Source: Sphingomonas sp. PP-CE-1G-424
GTDB lineage: Bacteria > Pseudomonadota > Alphaproteobacteria > Sphingomonadales > Sphingomonadaceae
Direction of reading: 5' to 3'
DNA: 64,000 nucleotides
NCBI RefSeq assembly: GCF_004341085.1
Contig: NZ_SLXW01000001.1
Coordinates: 558,001 to 622,000, forward strand
A program made the position numbers and the translations under genes. The notes beneath the pieces are model-generated. The model saw only the letters and a list, made by a program, of their open reading frames with translations. It made no database searches and was not told the DNA's origin. The first letter of the stretch is position 1, and each line of letters begins with the position of its first letter. Positions 16,430-24,286 of this stretch are shown one piece after another.

Positions 16430-17305
16430 TCAGCCGCCTGCGCTCAGGTTCACCGCAGCGTACTTGCCGCGACGATCGACTTCGAGCTCGAACTCGAGCT
16501 TGTCGCCCTCGTTCAGCGTCGCCATGCCAGCGCGCTCGACGGCCGAGATATGCACGAATGCGTCAGGCTGTCCGTCGTCGCGCTGGATGAAGCCGAAGCC
16601 CTTCATCGCGTTGAAGAACTTGACGGTACCGGTCGCCTTCTCGCCGGTGAGCTGACGCTGTGCGCCACCTGCACCACCGTCACGATCGCGATCGCCACCA
16701 CGGGGCGCGCCCGGGCCGGCATCACGGTCACGCGGCGGGCCGCGATCGGTGACGGCCATCGGCTCGCCGTCGATCTTCAGGTCGGTCGCCGAGATACGGC
16801 CACCGCGGTCGACGAGCGTGAAGCCGAGCGGCTGACCCTCGGCGAGAGCGACCATGCCGGCCTGCTCGACGGCGCTGATGTGGACGAACACGTCCTCGCC
16901 GCCGTCATCGCGAACGACGAAGCCGAAGCCCTTCTGCGCGTTGAAGAACTTTACGACGCCGGTGCCTTCGCCGACCACCTGGGGAGGCATGCCGCGACCA
17001 CCGCCGCCGCCGCCACCGCCCGAGAAGCCGCCGCCACCGCCGCCGCCGCCGCCGCGGTAACCACCGCCGCCGCCGCCGCTGCCGCCACCGAAGCTGCTGC
17101 CGCCGCCGTAGCTGCTGCCACCGCCGCCACCGTAGCTCGAGCCACCGCCGCCGCCATAGCTGCTGCCGCCGCCGCCGCCGAACCGATCGCCACCGCCGCC
17201 GAAGCTGCTGCCGCCGCCGAACTCGTTATCGCCGCCGCCGAAGCTGTCGCGCTTGTCGCGGCCACGCCCGCCACGGTTCCCGCGGCCACCTTTATCGAAA
17301 CCCAT
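16430..17305 (-). CDS. Glycine-rich RNA-binding protein with two cold-shock domains
   Basis: A 291-residue cytoplasmic protein. Residues 1-106 are a low-complexity domain made of RGG/RGR at the start, then repeated FGGGG, SSYGGGG and YRGGGG units. Two cold-shock domains follow at about 114-180 and 226-291, each with RNP1 (KGFGFV, KGFGFI) and RNP2 (VFVHIS, AFVHIS). The linker is rich in Arg, Asp and Gly. Single-stranded RNA/DNA binding is expected from the paired domains; tandem CspA-like proteins are known in alphaproteobacteria, but a long N-terminal Gly-rich tail is less usual. The ATG at 17305 begins the Gly-rich part; the open frame continues upstream without a better start. Confidence 0.9.
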   Translation of the reverse strand: MGFDKGGRGNRGGRGRDKRDSFGGGDNEFGGGSSFGGGGDRFGGGGGSSYGGGGGSSYGGGGGSSYGGGSSFGGGSGGGGGGYRGGGGGGGGGFSGGGGGGGGRGMPPQVVGEGTGVVKFFNAQKGFGFVVRDDGGEDVFVHISAVEQAGMVALAEGQPLGFTLVDRGGRISATDLKIDGEPMAVTDRGPPRDRDAGPGAPRGGDRDRDGGAGGAQRQLTGEKATGTVKFFNAMKGFGFIQRDDGQPDAFVHISAVERAGMATLNEGDKLEFELEVDRRGKYAAVNLSAGG

Positions 17306-17608
17306 AAGCTCTGTTCGTCTTCCCGGTTCGCCCGCAAATTTCTCAAAACCCTTGTGCCGGACGACGAACGCAGGTTTTCCAGCGCGAAACCTTTTGCGCC
17401 TTGAGGACACCCGTAGCGCAAAATACAAGCCGTCGCGAATAGATTCTGATCTTTAGGTGCGCGATCTGGATCGATACTGACGCAAGTGTCGCTTGTAAGC
17501 CACGACTCGTCGCACGCATGGCACGCGGGCCATGTTATCGCCCGATTCGACATCGCTGCCTGCGACTGGGCCATTGAGCGTTCAGTCGCGGACCGCTACG
17601 GCCACGGC
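17306..17608. other. Gene-free region between the cold-shock gene and rnd
   Basis: A 303-bp divergent region that must hold the promoters of both flanking genes. The cold-shock side includes a leader of unknown length with an AT-richer patch around 17395-17460. Open frames continue upstream of both flanking genes but lack supported starts. No repeat or further gene is seen. Confidence 0.5.
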
Positions 17609-18229
17609 ATGACAGTTCATCTCCACGAAGGCGATATCCCCGCCGATCTGTTCGCGGCCGGTGCCGCGATCGCCGTCGATACCGAGACGATGGGGCTGAT
17701 CACGCCTCGCGACCGGTTGTGCCTGGTCCAGCTTTCCGATGGCGGGCCCGACGAGCATCTCGTCCGGTTTGCCGCGGGTGCCGGCTATGATGCGCCCAAC
17801 CTGAAGGCCTTGCTGGCCGATCCGGCGCGGGTGAAACTCTATCATTTCGGGCGATTCGATATCGCCGCGGTCCAGCATTATCTCGGCGTCGTCGCGGCAC
17901 CGGTATATTGCACCAAGATCGCCTCGCGGTTGATACGGACCTACACCGATCGCCACGGCCTGAAGGAACTGGTGCGCGAGCTGCTCGGCCAGGATATCTC
18001 GAAGCAGCAGCAATCGTCCGATTGGGGCAGCCCTGAGCTGTCGGAGGCGCAGAAGGATTATGCAGCGTCCGACGTGCGCTTCCTGCACCGGTTGCGCACC
18101 GAGCTCGACAAGCGGCTGATTCGCGAAGGCCGGATGGAGCTGGCGCAGGCGTGCTTCGACTTCCTGCCGACCCGCGCCGCGCTCGATCTCGCGGGCTGGC
18201 CCGAAATCGACATTTTCGCGCACGCTTGA
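17609..18229 (+). CDS. rnd: Ribonuclease D-type 3'-5' exonuclease
   Basis: A 206-residue DEDDy exonuclease without the C-terminal HRDC domains of E. coli RNase D. Motif Exo I is IAVDTETMGL, Exo II is KLYHFGRFDIAAV and Exo III is YAASDVRFLHRL. It trims the 3' ends of structured RNAs. The gene overlaps the start of lptC by one base (TGATG), the standard alphaproteobacterial order. ATG at 17609 is chosen because the preceding open frame has no family similarity; the ribosome-binding site is weak. Confidence 0.9.
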   Translation: MTVHLHEGDIPADLFAAGAAIAVDTETMGLITPRDRLCLVQLSDGGPDEHLVRFAAGAGYDAPNLKALLADPARVKLYHFGRFDIAAVQHYLGVVAAPVYCTKIASRLIRTYTDRHGLKELVRELLGQDISKQQQSSDWGSPELSEAQKDYAASDVRFLHRLRTELDKRLIREGRMELAQACFDFLPTRAALDLAGWPEIDIFAHA

Positions 18230-18897
18230 TGGAAGCGCCCTCCGCCACGGGACTGCCGCCCTCCCCCGTCGCCCGCCGCGTGCGTAGCGCGCGGCAGGAC
18301 TGGGCCGCGCCCGGTGGCAGCCATGACCGCTTCGTCGCGATCGCCCGCGTCGCGCTGCCGACCGCAATCGGCGTGCTGGCGGCCTTGATGGTCATGGCGC
18401 CGCTGACCGCGGGGGGCGATGTGTCGTTCCTGCTCGACAAGAACAAGGTCGACGTCGCGCAGGAGCGGATGAAGATCCAGTCGGCGCAATATCGCGGCGA
18501 GGATGCCAAGGGCCAGGCGTTCACGCTGGATGCCAAGTCCGCGATCCAGAAGAGTTCGGCCGAACCGATCGTCCAGCTCAACCAGCTCGCCGCACAGATC
18601 CAGCTGACCGATGGCCCCGCCAACATCAAGGCGAACACCGGTCGCTACGATATGGACACCGAAAAGGTGCAGCTGTTCGGTCCGCTGAACGCCACCGCAG
18701 CCGGCGGCTACGACCTGAAGACGACCAACGCGACGATCGACATGAAGGCACGCACGCTCGAAAGCGGGGGGGCTGCGACCGGTACCGTCCAGCAGGGGAC
18801 ATTCAGCGCGAACAAGCTGCGCGCGAACCTGGAAGAGCGCACCGTGACGCTCGATGGCAATGCCCGCTTGCGGATCGTACCCAGAGGGCCGAAATAG
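18229..18897 (+). CDS. lptC: LPS export ABC transporter periplasmic protein LptC
   Basis: A 222-residue protein with a cytoplasmic N-terminus, one membrane anchor (about residues 40-60, FVAIARVALPTAIGVLAALMVM) and a periplasmic beta-jellyroll (Lpt/OstA-like) domain with repeats such as FTLDAKSAIQ and IKANTGRYDMDTEKVQLFGPL. It passes lipopolysaccharide from LptBFG to LptA. The start overlaps the rnd stop by one base and lptA begins 5 bp after the stop. Confidence 0.93.
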   Translation: MEAPSATGLPPSPVARRVRSARQDWAAPGGSHDRFVAIARVALPTAIGVLAALMVMAPLTAGGDVSFLLDKNKVDVAQERMKIQSAQYRGEDAKGQAFTLDAKSAIQKSSAEPIVQLNQLAAQIQLTDGPANIKANTGRYDMDTEKVQLFGPLNATAAGGYDLKTTNATIDMKARTLESGGAATGTVQQGTFSANKLRANLEERTVTLDGNARLRIVPRGPK

Positions 18898-18902
18898 CCG
18901 CC

Positions 18903-19460
18903 ATGCGCGCCACATCATCCTTGCTCGGAGCAGCCGGTTTCGGACTCTCCCTCCTGCTGCTTTCGACGACGGCGGTCGCGCAGCAGCCGCACGATTCGAA
19001 TGCGCCGATCAATTTCAGCGCGGACCATATCGAATTGCAGGACAAGGCGAACCGCGCCGTGCTGTCCGGCAACGTCGCGGTCAAGCAGGCGGAAATGACG
19101 CTGAACTCCGCGCGGATGACGGTGGCGTATACGGGCCAGGTGATCGGCGGAAACCCACAGGTATCGCGGCTCGACGCGTCGGGCGGCGTGACGGTGAAGC
19201 GTCCCGACCAGACAGCCAAGAGCCAGTACGCGATCTACGATCTGAACAAGCGCGTGATCACGATGCTCGGCGCGGTGACGCTCAACCAAGGCGGCAACGT
19301 CGTCAATGGCGGACGGCTGACGATGAACCTCGATACCGGACGCGCGGTGATCGACGGCTCGTCGGTCGGCGGCAGCAGCGGTGCGGCCAACGGTGGCGGC
19401 ACCGTGACGCAGTCGGGTGGCCGGGTCAGCGGCACCTTCTCGGTTCCCAAGCGCAACTGA
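18903..19460 (+). CDS. lptA: LPS transport periplasmic protein LptA
   Basis: A 185-residue secreted protein with a signal peptide ending AVAQQ (about residue 27) and an OstA/LptA-fold domain: INFSADHIELQDKANRAVLSGNV followed by VKQAEMTLNSARMTV. It forms the periplasmic bridge that carries lipopolysaccharide to LptD. The C-terminus is Gly/Ser-rich (GGSSGAANGGGTVTQSGG). It lies between lptC and lptB in the conserved cluster. Confidence 0.94.
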   Translation: MRATSSLLGAAGFGLSLLLLSTTAVAQQPHDSNAPINFSADHIELQDKANRAVLSGNVAVKQAEMTLNSARMTVAYTGQVIGGNPQVSRLDASGGVTVKRPDQTAKSQYAIYDLNKRVITMLGAVTLNQGGNVVNGGRLTMNLDTGRAVIDGSSVGGSSGAANGGGTVTQSGGRVSGTFSVPKRN

Positions 19461-19571
19461 CGCGCAGGCGTGCCGCGGGGGCTTCCCTCCGGCGGCGCGC
19501 TCATGCATGTTTCCTGCCAAACCGCGACTGCATAAAGCGTTCGGCAATCTATTCTTGCGAGGCCTGATCCC

Positions 19572-20354
19572 ATGGATGCCACCACGCTGCCCCCGATCGA
19601 GGTCGTAGAGCCGATCGCCGAGCCGCCCGTCAGCAACGGGTTGCAGGTCGTCTCGATCGCCAAATCCTACGACAAGCGGGTCGTGCTGACCGACGTGTCG
19701 GTGTCGGTCGGGCGCGGCGAGGTCGTCGGGCTGCTCGGGCCGAACGGCGCGGGCAAGACGACCTGCTTCTATTCGGTGATGGGTCTGGTGAAGCCCGATT
19801 CGGGCCGGATCATGCTCGATGGCGAGGACATCACGAAGCTGCCGATGTACCGGCGCGCGATCCTCGGCCTGGGCTATCTGCCGCAGGAGACGTCGATCTT
19901 TCGCGGGCTGACGATCGAGAAGAACATCCTGACCGTGCTCGAACTGTCCGAGCCGGACAAGGCGGCGCGCCAGCGGAAACTCGACACGCTGCTCGAAGAG
20001 TTCGGGCTGACCCGGCTCCGCGCGGCGCCGGCGATGGCGCTGTCGGGCGGTGAGCGGCGGCGTGCGGAAATCGCCCGCGCGCTCGCGGCAGATCCGTCGA
20101 TCATGCTGCTCGACGAGCCGTTCGCGGGCATCGATCCGATCTCGATCGCCGACATTCGTGATCTAGTGAAGGATCTGAAGCGGCGCGACATCGGCGTGCT
20201 GATCACCGACCACAACGTCCGCGAGACGCTGGAAATCGTCGACCGCGCATACATCATCTACGACGGCCGCGTGCTGTTCTCGGGGTCGCCTGCGGAACTG
20301 GTCGCCGACGCCAATGTGCGCCGCCTGTATCTCGGCGAAGGCTTCTCGCTTTAG
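19572..20354 (+). CDS. lptB: LPS export ABC transporter ATP-binding protein LptB
   Basis: A 260-residue ATPase energising lipopolysaccharide extraction from the inner membrane with LptFG. Walker A is GPNGAGKTT, the Q-loop is LPQETSIFRGLT, the signature is LSGGERRR, Walker B is IMLLDEPFAGID and the H-loop is ITDHNV. An N-terminal extension of about 20 residues precedes the ATPase core. It sits 111 bp after lptA and is followed by a palindromic repeat and then rpoN. Confidence 0.97.
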   Translation: MDATTLPPIEVVEPIAEPPVSNGLQVVSIAKSYDKRVVLTDVSVSVGRGEVVGLLGPNGAGKTTCFYSVMGLVKPDSGRIMLDGEDITKLPMYRRAILGLGYLPQETSIFRGLTIEKNILTVLELSEPDKAARQRKLDTLLEEFGLTRLRAAPAMALSGGERRRAEIARALAADPSIMLLDEPFAGIDPISIADIRDLVKDLKRRDIGVLITDHNVRETLEIVDRAYIIYDGRVLFSGSPAELVADANVRRLYLGEGFSL

Positions 20355-20380
20355 AGCTATGAACAAGCTCGCGCATCCAT

Positions 20381-20503
20381 TCCTCCCCGGCACGGGGAGG
20401 GGGACCAGCAAAGCTGGTGGAGGGGGCTTTCCGCAAACGCAGCGTCTGACGCGAGCCCCCTGCGTCGACGCTTCGCGCCGCCAGCTCCCCTTGCAGGGGA
20501 GGA
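20381..20503. repeat. Intergenic palindromic repeat, diverged family B copy, abutting rpoN
   Basis: TCCTCCCCGGCACGGGGAGG (20381 on) pairs in plan with CTCCCCTTGCAGGGGAGGA (ending 20503), and CCAGCAAAGCTGGTGGAGGGGGC pairs with GCCCCCTGCG...CCAGCTCC inside. The terminal AGGGGAGGA of the right arm lies four bases before the rpoN GTG and is its only visible Shine-Dalgarno sequence. Confidence 0.85.
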
Positions 20504-20507
20504 TTTA

Positions 20508-22004
20508 GTGAGCCTCGCCCCTCGCCTGGACATCCGCCAGTCGCAGTCGCTGGTGATGACCCCGCAGCTCCAGCAGGCGATCAAGCTGCTGGCGCTGTCG
20601 AACCTGGAGATCGAGGGGTTCATCGCCGAGGAAGTCGAGCGCAACCCGCTGCTCGAAGCCGGCGCCGCCGAGGACAGCGACGCACCCGACCGCGAACCCG
20701 TACCCGAAGTCCGCGACGAACGCGTCGCCGCCGACGAACTGGTCACGGGCACCGGCGCGGGCGACGAACCAACGCTCGACGTCGACTACGCCACCGAAAG
20801 CCACCAGCAAGACAGCGTTGCCGATGGCGGCAGCGGGATGGACGGCGCGCTGTCGATGACCGGCGCGAGCGCGGGCGGTGCGGGCGGCGAGGACGGACCC
20901 GATCTCGACGCGTTCGCCGATACCAGCCTCAGCCTCGCGGATCACCTGCTCGCGCAAGCCGGCCCCGCAATCCCCCGCGAGGATGCGTTCATCGCCGCGC
21001 ATCTGATCGACCAGATCGATGAGGCGGGCTATCTCACCGTGTCGCTGCTCGACATCGCCAACCGGCTCGGCGTGCCGCTGGTGCGCGTCGAGGCCGTGCT
21101 CGCGACGATCCAGACGTTCGATCCGACCGGCGTCGGCGCGCGCGACTTGGCCGAATGCCTCGCCTTGCAGGCACGCGAAGCGGATCGCTACGATCCGTGC
21201 ATGGCGCGGTTGATCGACAACCTCGATCTGCTCGGGCGCGGTGAACTGACGCGGTTGAAGCGGATGTGCGACGTCGACGACGAGGACATGGCGGACATGA
21301 TCCGCGAACTGCGCGGCTATGACCCGAAGCCCGGCTGTCGCTACGGCGGCGAACCGGCGCAGTCGGTGACGCCGGACCTGTTCGTGGCGCGCACCAAGGC
21401 CGGCTGGGCGATCGAGATCAACGCCTCCACGCTGCCCCGCGTGCTGGTCAACCGCAGTTACTATACCGAACTGTCGGGCGGGCAGCAGGACAAGGCGTCG
21501 AAGGCGTGGCTGTCGGATTGCCTCGCGAGCGCGAACTGGCTGGTGAAGGCGCTCGATCAGCGCCAGCGGACGATCATCAAGGTCGCGACCGAGATCGTGA
21601 AGCAGCAGGAGGCGTTCTTCCTGAAGGGCGTCGCGCACTTGCGGCCCCTGACGCTACGCCAAGTGGCCGACGCAATCGAGATGCACGAATCGACCGTCAG
21701 CCGCGTGACGAGCAACAAATACGTGTCGTGCGCGCGCGGACTGTACGAACTGAAATACTTCTTCACGAGCGCGATCCAGTCCGCGGATGGCGGCGAGGCA
21801 GTGTCGGCACAGGCGGTGAAATCCGCGATCAAGGCGCTGATCGACACCGAGGGGGCGAAGATCCTGTCGGACGACACGCTGGTCGAACTGCTCAACGCCA
21901 AAGGCTTCGACATCGCGCGGCGGACCGTCGCGAAATACCGCGAGGCGCTGGGGATCGGGAGTTCGGTGCAGCGCCGGCGTGCGCGGGCGCTCGAAGGAGG
22001 GTGA
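20508..22004 (+). CDS. rpoN: RNA polymerase sigma-54 factor
   Basis: A 498-residue sigma-54. Region I is the Gln/Leu-rich N-terminus (RQSQSLVMTPQLQQAIKLL, then EVERNPLLE), region II is an acidic stretch of about residues 55-150, and region III holds the core-binding and helix-turn-helix parts (LRQVADAIEMHESTVSRV) and the RpoN box ARRTVAKYRE (about 470-479) that reads the -24 element. It needs AAA+ activators for transcription. GTG at 20508 has AGGGGAGGA four bases upstream, contributed by a palindromic repeat. The usual downstream genes hpf and ptsN are not found. Confidence 0.97.
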   Translation: MSLAPRLDIRQSQSLVMTPQLQQAIKLLALSNLEIEGFIAEEVERNPLLEAGAAEDSDAPDREPVPEVRDERVAADELVTGTGAGDEPTLDVDYATESHQQDSVADGGSGMDGALSMTGASAGGAGGEDGPDLDAFADTSLSLADHLLAQAGPAIPREDAFIAAHLIDQIDEAGYLTVSLLDIANRLGVPLVRVEAVLATIQTFDPTGVGARDLAECLALQAREADRYDPCMARLIDNLDLLGRGELTRLKRMCDVDDEDMADMIRELRGYDPKPGCRYGGEPAQSVTPDLFVARTKAGWAIEINASTLPRVLVNRSYYTELSGGQQDKASKAWLSDCLASANWLVKALDQRQRTIIKVATEIVKQQEAFFLKGVAHLRPLTLRQVADAIEMHESTVSRVTSNKYVSCARGLYELKYFFTSAIQSADGGEAVSAQAVKSAIKALIDTEGAKILSDDTLVELLNAKGFDIARRTVAKYREALGIGSSVQRRRARALEGG

Positions 22005-22006
22005 TC

Positions 22007-22225
22007 CACGCGAAGGCGCTAAGGCGCAAAGAGAAGAACGGGTTCGCGCAGAGACGCGGAGCAGGTGCGAACCTGACGACGGTTTCCCGCGCCAGCAGGC
22101 CTCACACTTCGATCAGCCAGAGGGATGCAAGTCTCGCTGACGCGAGGCGATAGAGCAGAACGCCACCCCTCTACGCCTCTGCGCGCAAAACCCTTCTTCT
22201 CTTGGCGCCTTCGCGCCTTCGCGTG
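22007..22225. repeat. Long intergenic inverted repeat, family H
   Basis: CACGCGAAGGCGCTAAGGCGC near 22008 and GGCGCCTTCGCGCCTTCGCGTG ending at 22225 form the outer arms. AAGAGAAGAACGGGTT/CGCGCAGAGACGC and its counterparts CTACGCCTCTGCGCGC and CCCTTCTTCTCTT form the inner ones. About 217 bp in total, between the convergent rpoN and exonuclease genes. Single copy in the window. Confidence 0.85.
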
Positions 22226-22250
22226 AATCATCTCTACGCCCTCGCGCGCA

Positions 22251-23249
22251 TCAATCGTCCTCGTCTTCGAAGCCGACCAGCGCCAGCGCGCGCGCCTTGA
22301 TCTGGCGGGTCATGCACCAGTGGACGAGCGCGTCTTCGCGGCCGTGCGTGACCCAGACCTCGCGGGGCGCGATCTCGGTCAGCGTGGCGATGAGTTCGTC
22401 CCAGTCGGCATGATCGCTGAGGATCAGCGGGAGTTCGACGTTCTTCTGTCGCGCACGGCCCCGAACGCGCATCCAGCCGCTCGCCATCGCGGTGATCGGG
22501 TCGGGCAGCCGCCGCGACCAGCGATCGTTGAGCGCCCCCGGCGGGCACATCACGACATGCCCGGCCATATCCGCCTTCTTTGCATCCGCGACGGGGAGCA
22601 GTTCGCCTAGCCTCACGCCGTGTTCCGCATACAGGTCGCACAGGCGTTGCAGCGCGCCGTGGATGTAGATCGGTGCCTCGTGGCCGCGCTCGCGCAGTTC
22701 GGCGATCACGCGCTGCGCCTTGCCGAGCGCGTAGGCACCGACGACGACGCAGCGGTCCGGGTTGGCGTGCAGCGCGGCGATCAGCTTGTCGATCTCGTCG
22801 CCGGTGTCGGGGTGGCGGAACACCGGCAGGCCGAAGGTGGCTTCGGTGATGAAGACGTCGCATTTGACGGGTTCGAACGGCGTGCAGGTCGGGTCTGCGC
22901 GGCGCTTGTAATCGCCCGAGACGACGATCCGCTCGCCGCGATAGTCGAGCACGATTTGCGCGGAGCCGAGGACATGGCCGGCGGGAACGAACCCGATATC
23001 CACTTCCCCCATCCGGATCGTCTCGCCGTAAGCGACCGGGTTGCCGGCTTGCGGCCCGTAGCGCGCGTCCATGATCGCGAGCGTCTCCGGCGTAGCCCAA
23101 ACGGCTTCGTGACCGCCGCGCGCGTGATCGGCGTGGCCGTGCGTGACGAGGGCTTTCGCAGTCGGAATCGAAGGGTCGATCCAGGCGTCGATCGGCTTGA
23201 CGAGGATGCCGTGCGGATGCGGTTCGAGCCAGTCGCCGAGTTTTGCCAT
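22251..23249 (-). CDS. Ligase-associated DNA damage response exonuclease (MBL/beta-CASP)
   Basis: A 332-residue metallo-beta-lactamase/beta-CASP nuclease. The metal motif HGHADH is at residues 37-42, with further ligands in AGHVLGSAQIVL and SGDYKRR and the C-terminal ILSDHADWDEL and VWVTHGRED. The family pairs with an ATP-dependent DNA ligase and Lhr-Core helicase and has manganese-dependent exonuclease activity in characterised members. The ATG at 23249 is chosen because the family fold begins right after it; the ribosome-binding site is not obvious and an ATG at 23318 is an alternative. It is a lone gene flanked by repeats on both sides, 10 kb from the ligase. Confidence 0.92.
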   Translation of the reverse strand: MAKLGDWLEPHPHGILVKPIDAWIDPSIPTAKALVTHGHADHARGGHEAVWATPETLAIMDARYGPQAGNPVAYGETIRMGEVDIGFVPAGHVLGSAQIVLDYRGERIVVSGDYKRRADPTCTPFEPVKCDVFITEATFGLPVFRHPDTGDEIDKLIAALHANPDRCVVVGAYALGKAQRVIAELRERGHEAPIYIHGALQRLCDLYAEHGVRLGELLPVADAKKADMAGHVVMCPPGALNDRWSRRLPDPITAMASGWMRVRGRARQKNVELPLILSDHADWDELIATLTEIAPREVWVTHGREDALVHWCMTRQIKARALALVGFEDEDD

Positions 23250-23334
23250 GCGGGGGTAACGCGTGACGTAGGGGTGCGGTGCCGTTGGTAGCGTACGGCT
23301 ACCGAACGGGCTCTCCATCGCTGCCCCGTCTAGA

Positions 23335-23432
23335 CCGTCATCCCCGCGCAGGCGGGGATCCATAACCTCGCCGTTGCGGATTTTGCCGCTCGGTCAGCCC
23401 GTATGGGTTCCCGCCTCCGCGGGAATGACGGT
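23335..23432. repeat. Intergenic inverted repeat, family E copy 2
   Basis: ACCGTCATCCCCGCGCAGGC with GGGGATCC on the left and GGGTTCCCGCCTCCGCGG with GAATGACGGT on the right form an imperfect palindrome with a spacer of about 45 bases. It lies upstream of the exonuclease gene, between it and a family B copy. Confidence 0.82.
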
Positions 23433-23460
23433 CAATAGAATGACCACGCGATACCCCACC

Positions 23461-23583
23461 AATCCTCCCCCGCCAGGGGGAGGTGGCGCGAAGCGACGGA
23501 GGGGGCGGACACGAAACCGAGGTTTCCCCTTCCTCCCCCTCCGTCTGGCAAGTGCCAGCCACCTCCCCCTGGCGGGGGAGGAT
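23461..23583. repeat. Intergenic palindromic repeat, family B copy 2
   Basis: TCCTCCCCCGCCAGGGGGAG on the left and CTCCCCCTGGCGGGGGAGGA on the right, with inner GACGGAGGGGG and CCCCCTCCGTC arms. Near-identical outer arms to copies at 9.5, 26.7 and 44.8 kb. With the family E element it fills the 348-bp gap 23250-23597; no gene is seen there. Confidence 0.9.
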
Positions 23584-23597
23584 CGCAGGTCCTGACT

Positions 23598-24203
23598 TTA
23601 ACGCCGTCCGCCGACCTTGATCGTCGCGAGGATCGCATCCATCCGCGCCGCCGCAACCGCCTGGGTCGGCGCGTTGCGGCTGGCTGGCGCTGCCGCCTTC
23701 ACGGCGTACGTGACGCGGTCGATCGCGTAGCAGGCGCCGTTGATGACGCTGCGCAAGTTGGTCGCGTTCACCTGCTGGCTCATGCCGGCGTCGCCGTTGG
23801 TATAGACCGTCCAGCGGTGGCCGCCGAGCATCCGGTTCGGCAGGCGCCTCGCACTGCCCGAGACCAGTCCCGCGGTGCCGCACGTCGCGACCACGTCGGC
23901 ACTCCGGCTGAAGCCGACCTGGATCAGCTCGGTTACTTGCCCCTGGCCATTGGTCGGCCGGGCGACCTCCCAGAAGCGGACGATGCCGACGCCGCGACCG
24001 ACCGGCGCGCCGTCCCACATCTGGCGCCAGCCGCGGTTCATCAGCGCGCGGCCGGCGAAATTGCGCGTCGGCGTCAGGCTGGAGGCGTAGGACAATCGGA
24101 CGATGCCGCCCCCGCCGACGAACGACTTGTCGGCGGCAGTGGCATTGGCGAACGGCAGAAGTGCGAGCAACGGCAGGGGCAGAAGATAACGAAGAAGCGA
24201 CAC
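23598..24203 (-). CDS. Secreted protein of unknown function, 201 residues
   Basis: No family recognised. The protein has a clear signal peptide (LLRYLLPLPLLALLPFANATAADK, cleavage near residue 24) and a mature part of about 175 residues with two cysteines (ATCGTAG and NGACYAI) that could form a disulfide, and several Arg/Asn-rich stretches. GTG at 24203 starts directly at the signal peptide; the upstream open frame is antisense to the helicase gene start. It is divergent from the Lhr-type helicase gene, with 83 bp between the starts. Confidence 0.72.
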   Translation of the reverse strand: MSLLRYLLPLPLLALLPFANATAADKSFVGGGGIVRLSYASSLTPTRNFAGRALMNRGWRQMWDGAPVGRGVGIVRFWEVARPTNGQGQVTELIQVGFSRSADVVATCGTAGLVSGSARRLPNRMLGGHRWTVYTNGDAGMSQQVNATNLRSVINGACYAIDRVTYAVKAAAPASRNAPTQAVAAARMDAILATIKVGGRR

Positions 24204-24286
24204 CGATCGTCTTTCACAACAGAGCTTTGGCCGAAATGCCGGCCGTTGCGCACGCGGTCCATAGCGGTGCGGCGCGACGCCCCCAT

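Noticed and set aside
16550..17404. A 284-codon Ala-rich plus-strand frame over the cold-shock gene
   Set aside because: It is antisense to the glycine-rich tract; the repeats of Ala arise from the GGC-rich strand.
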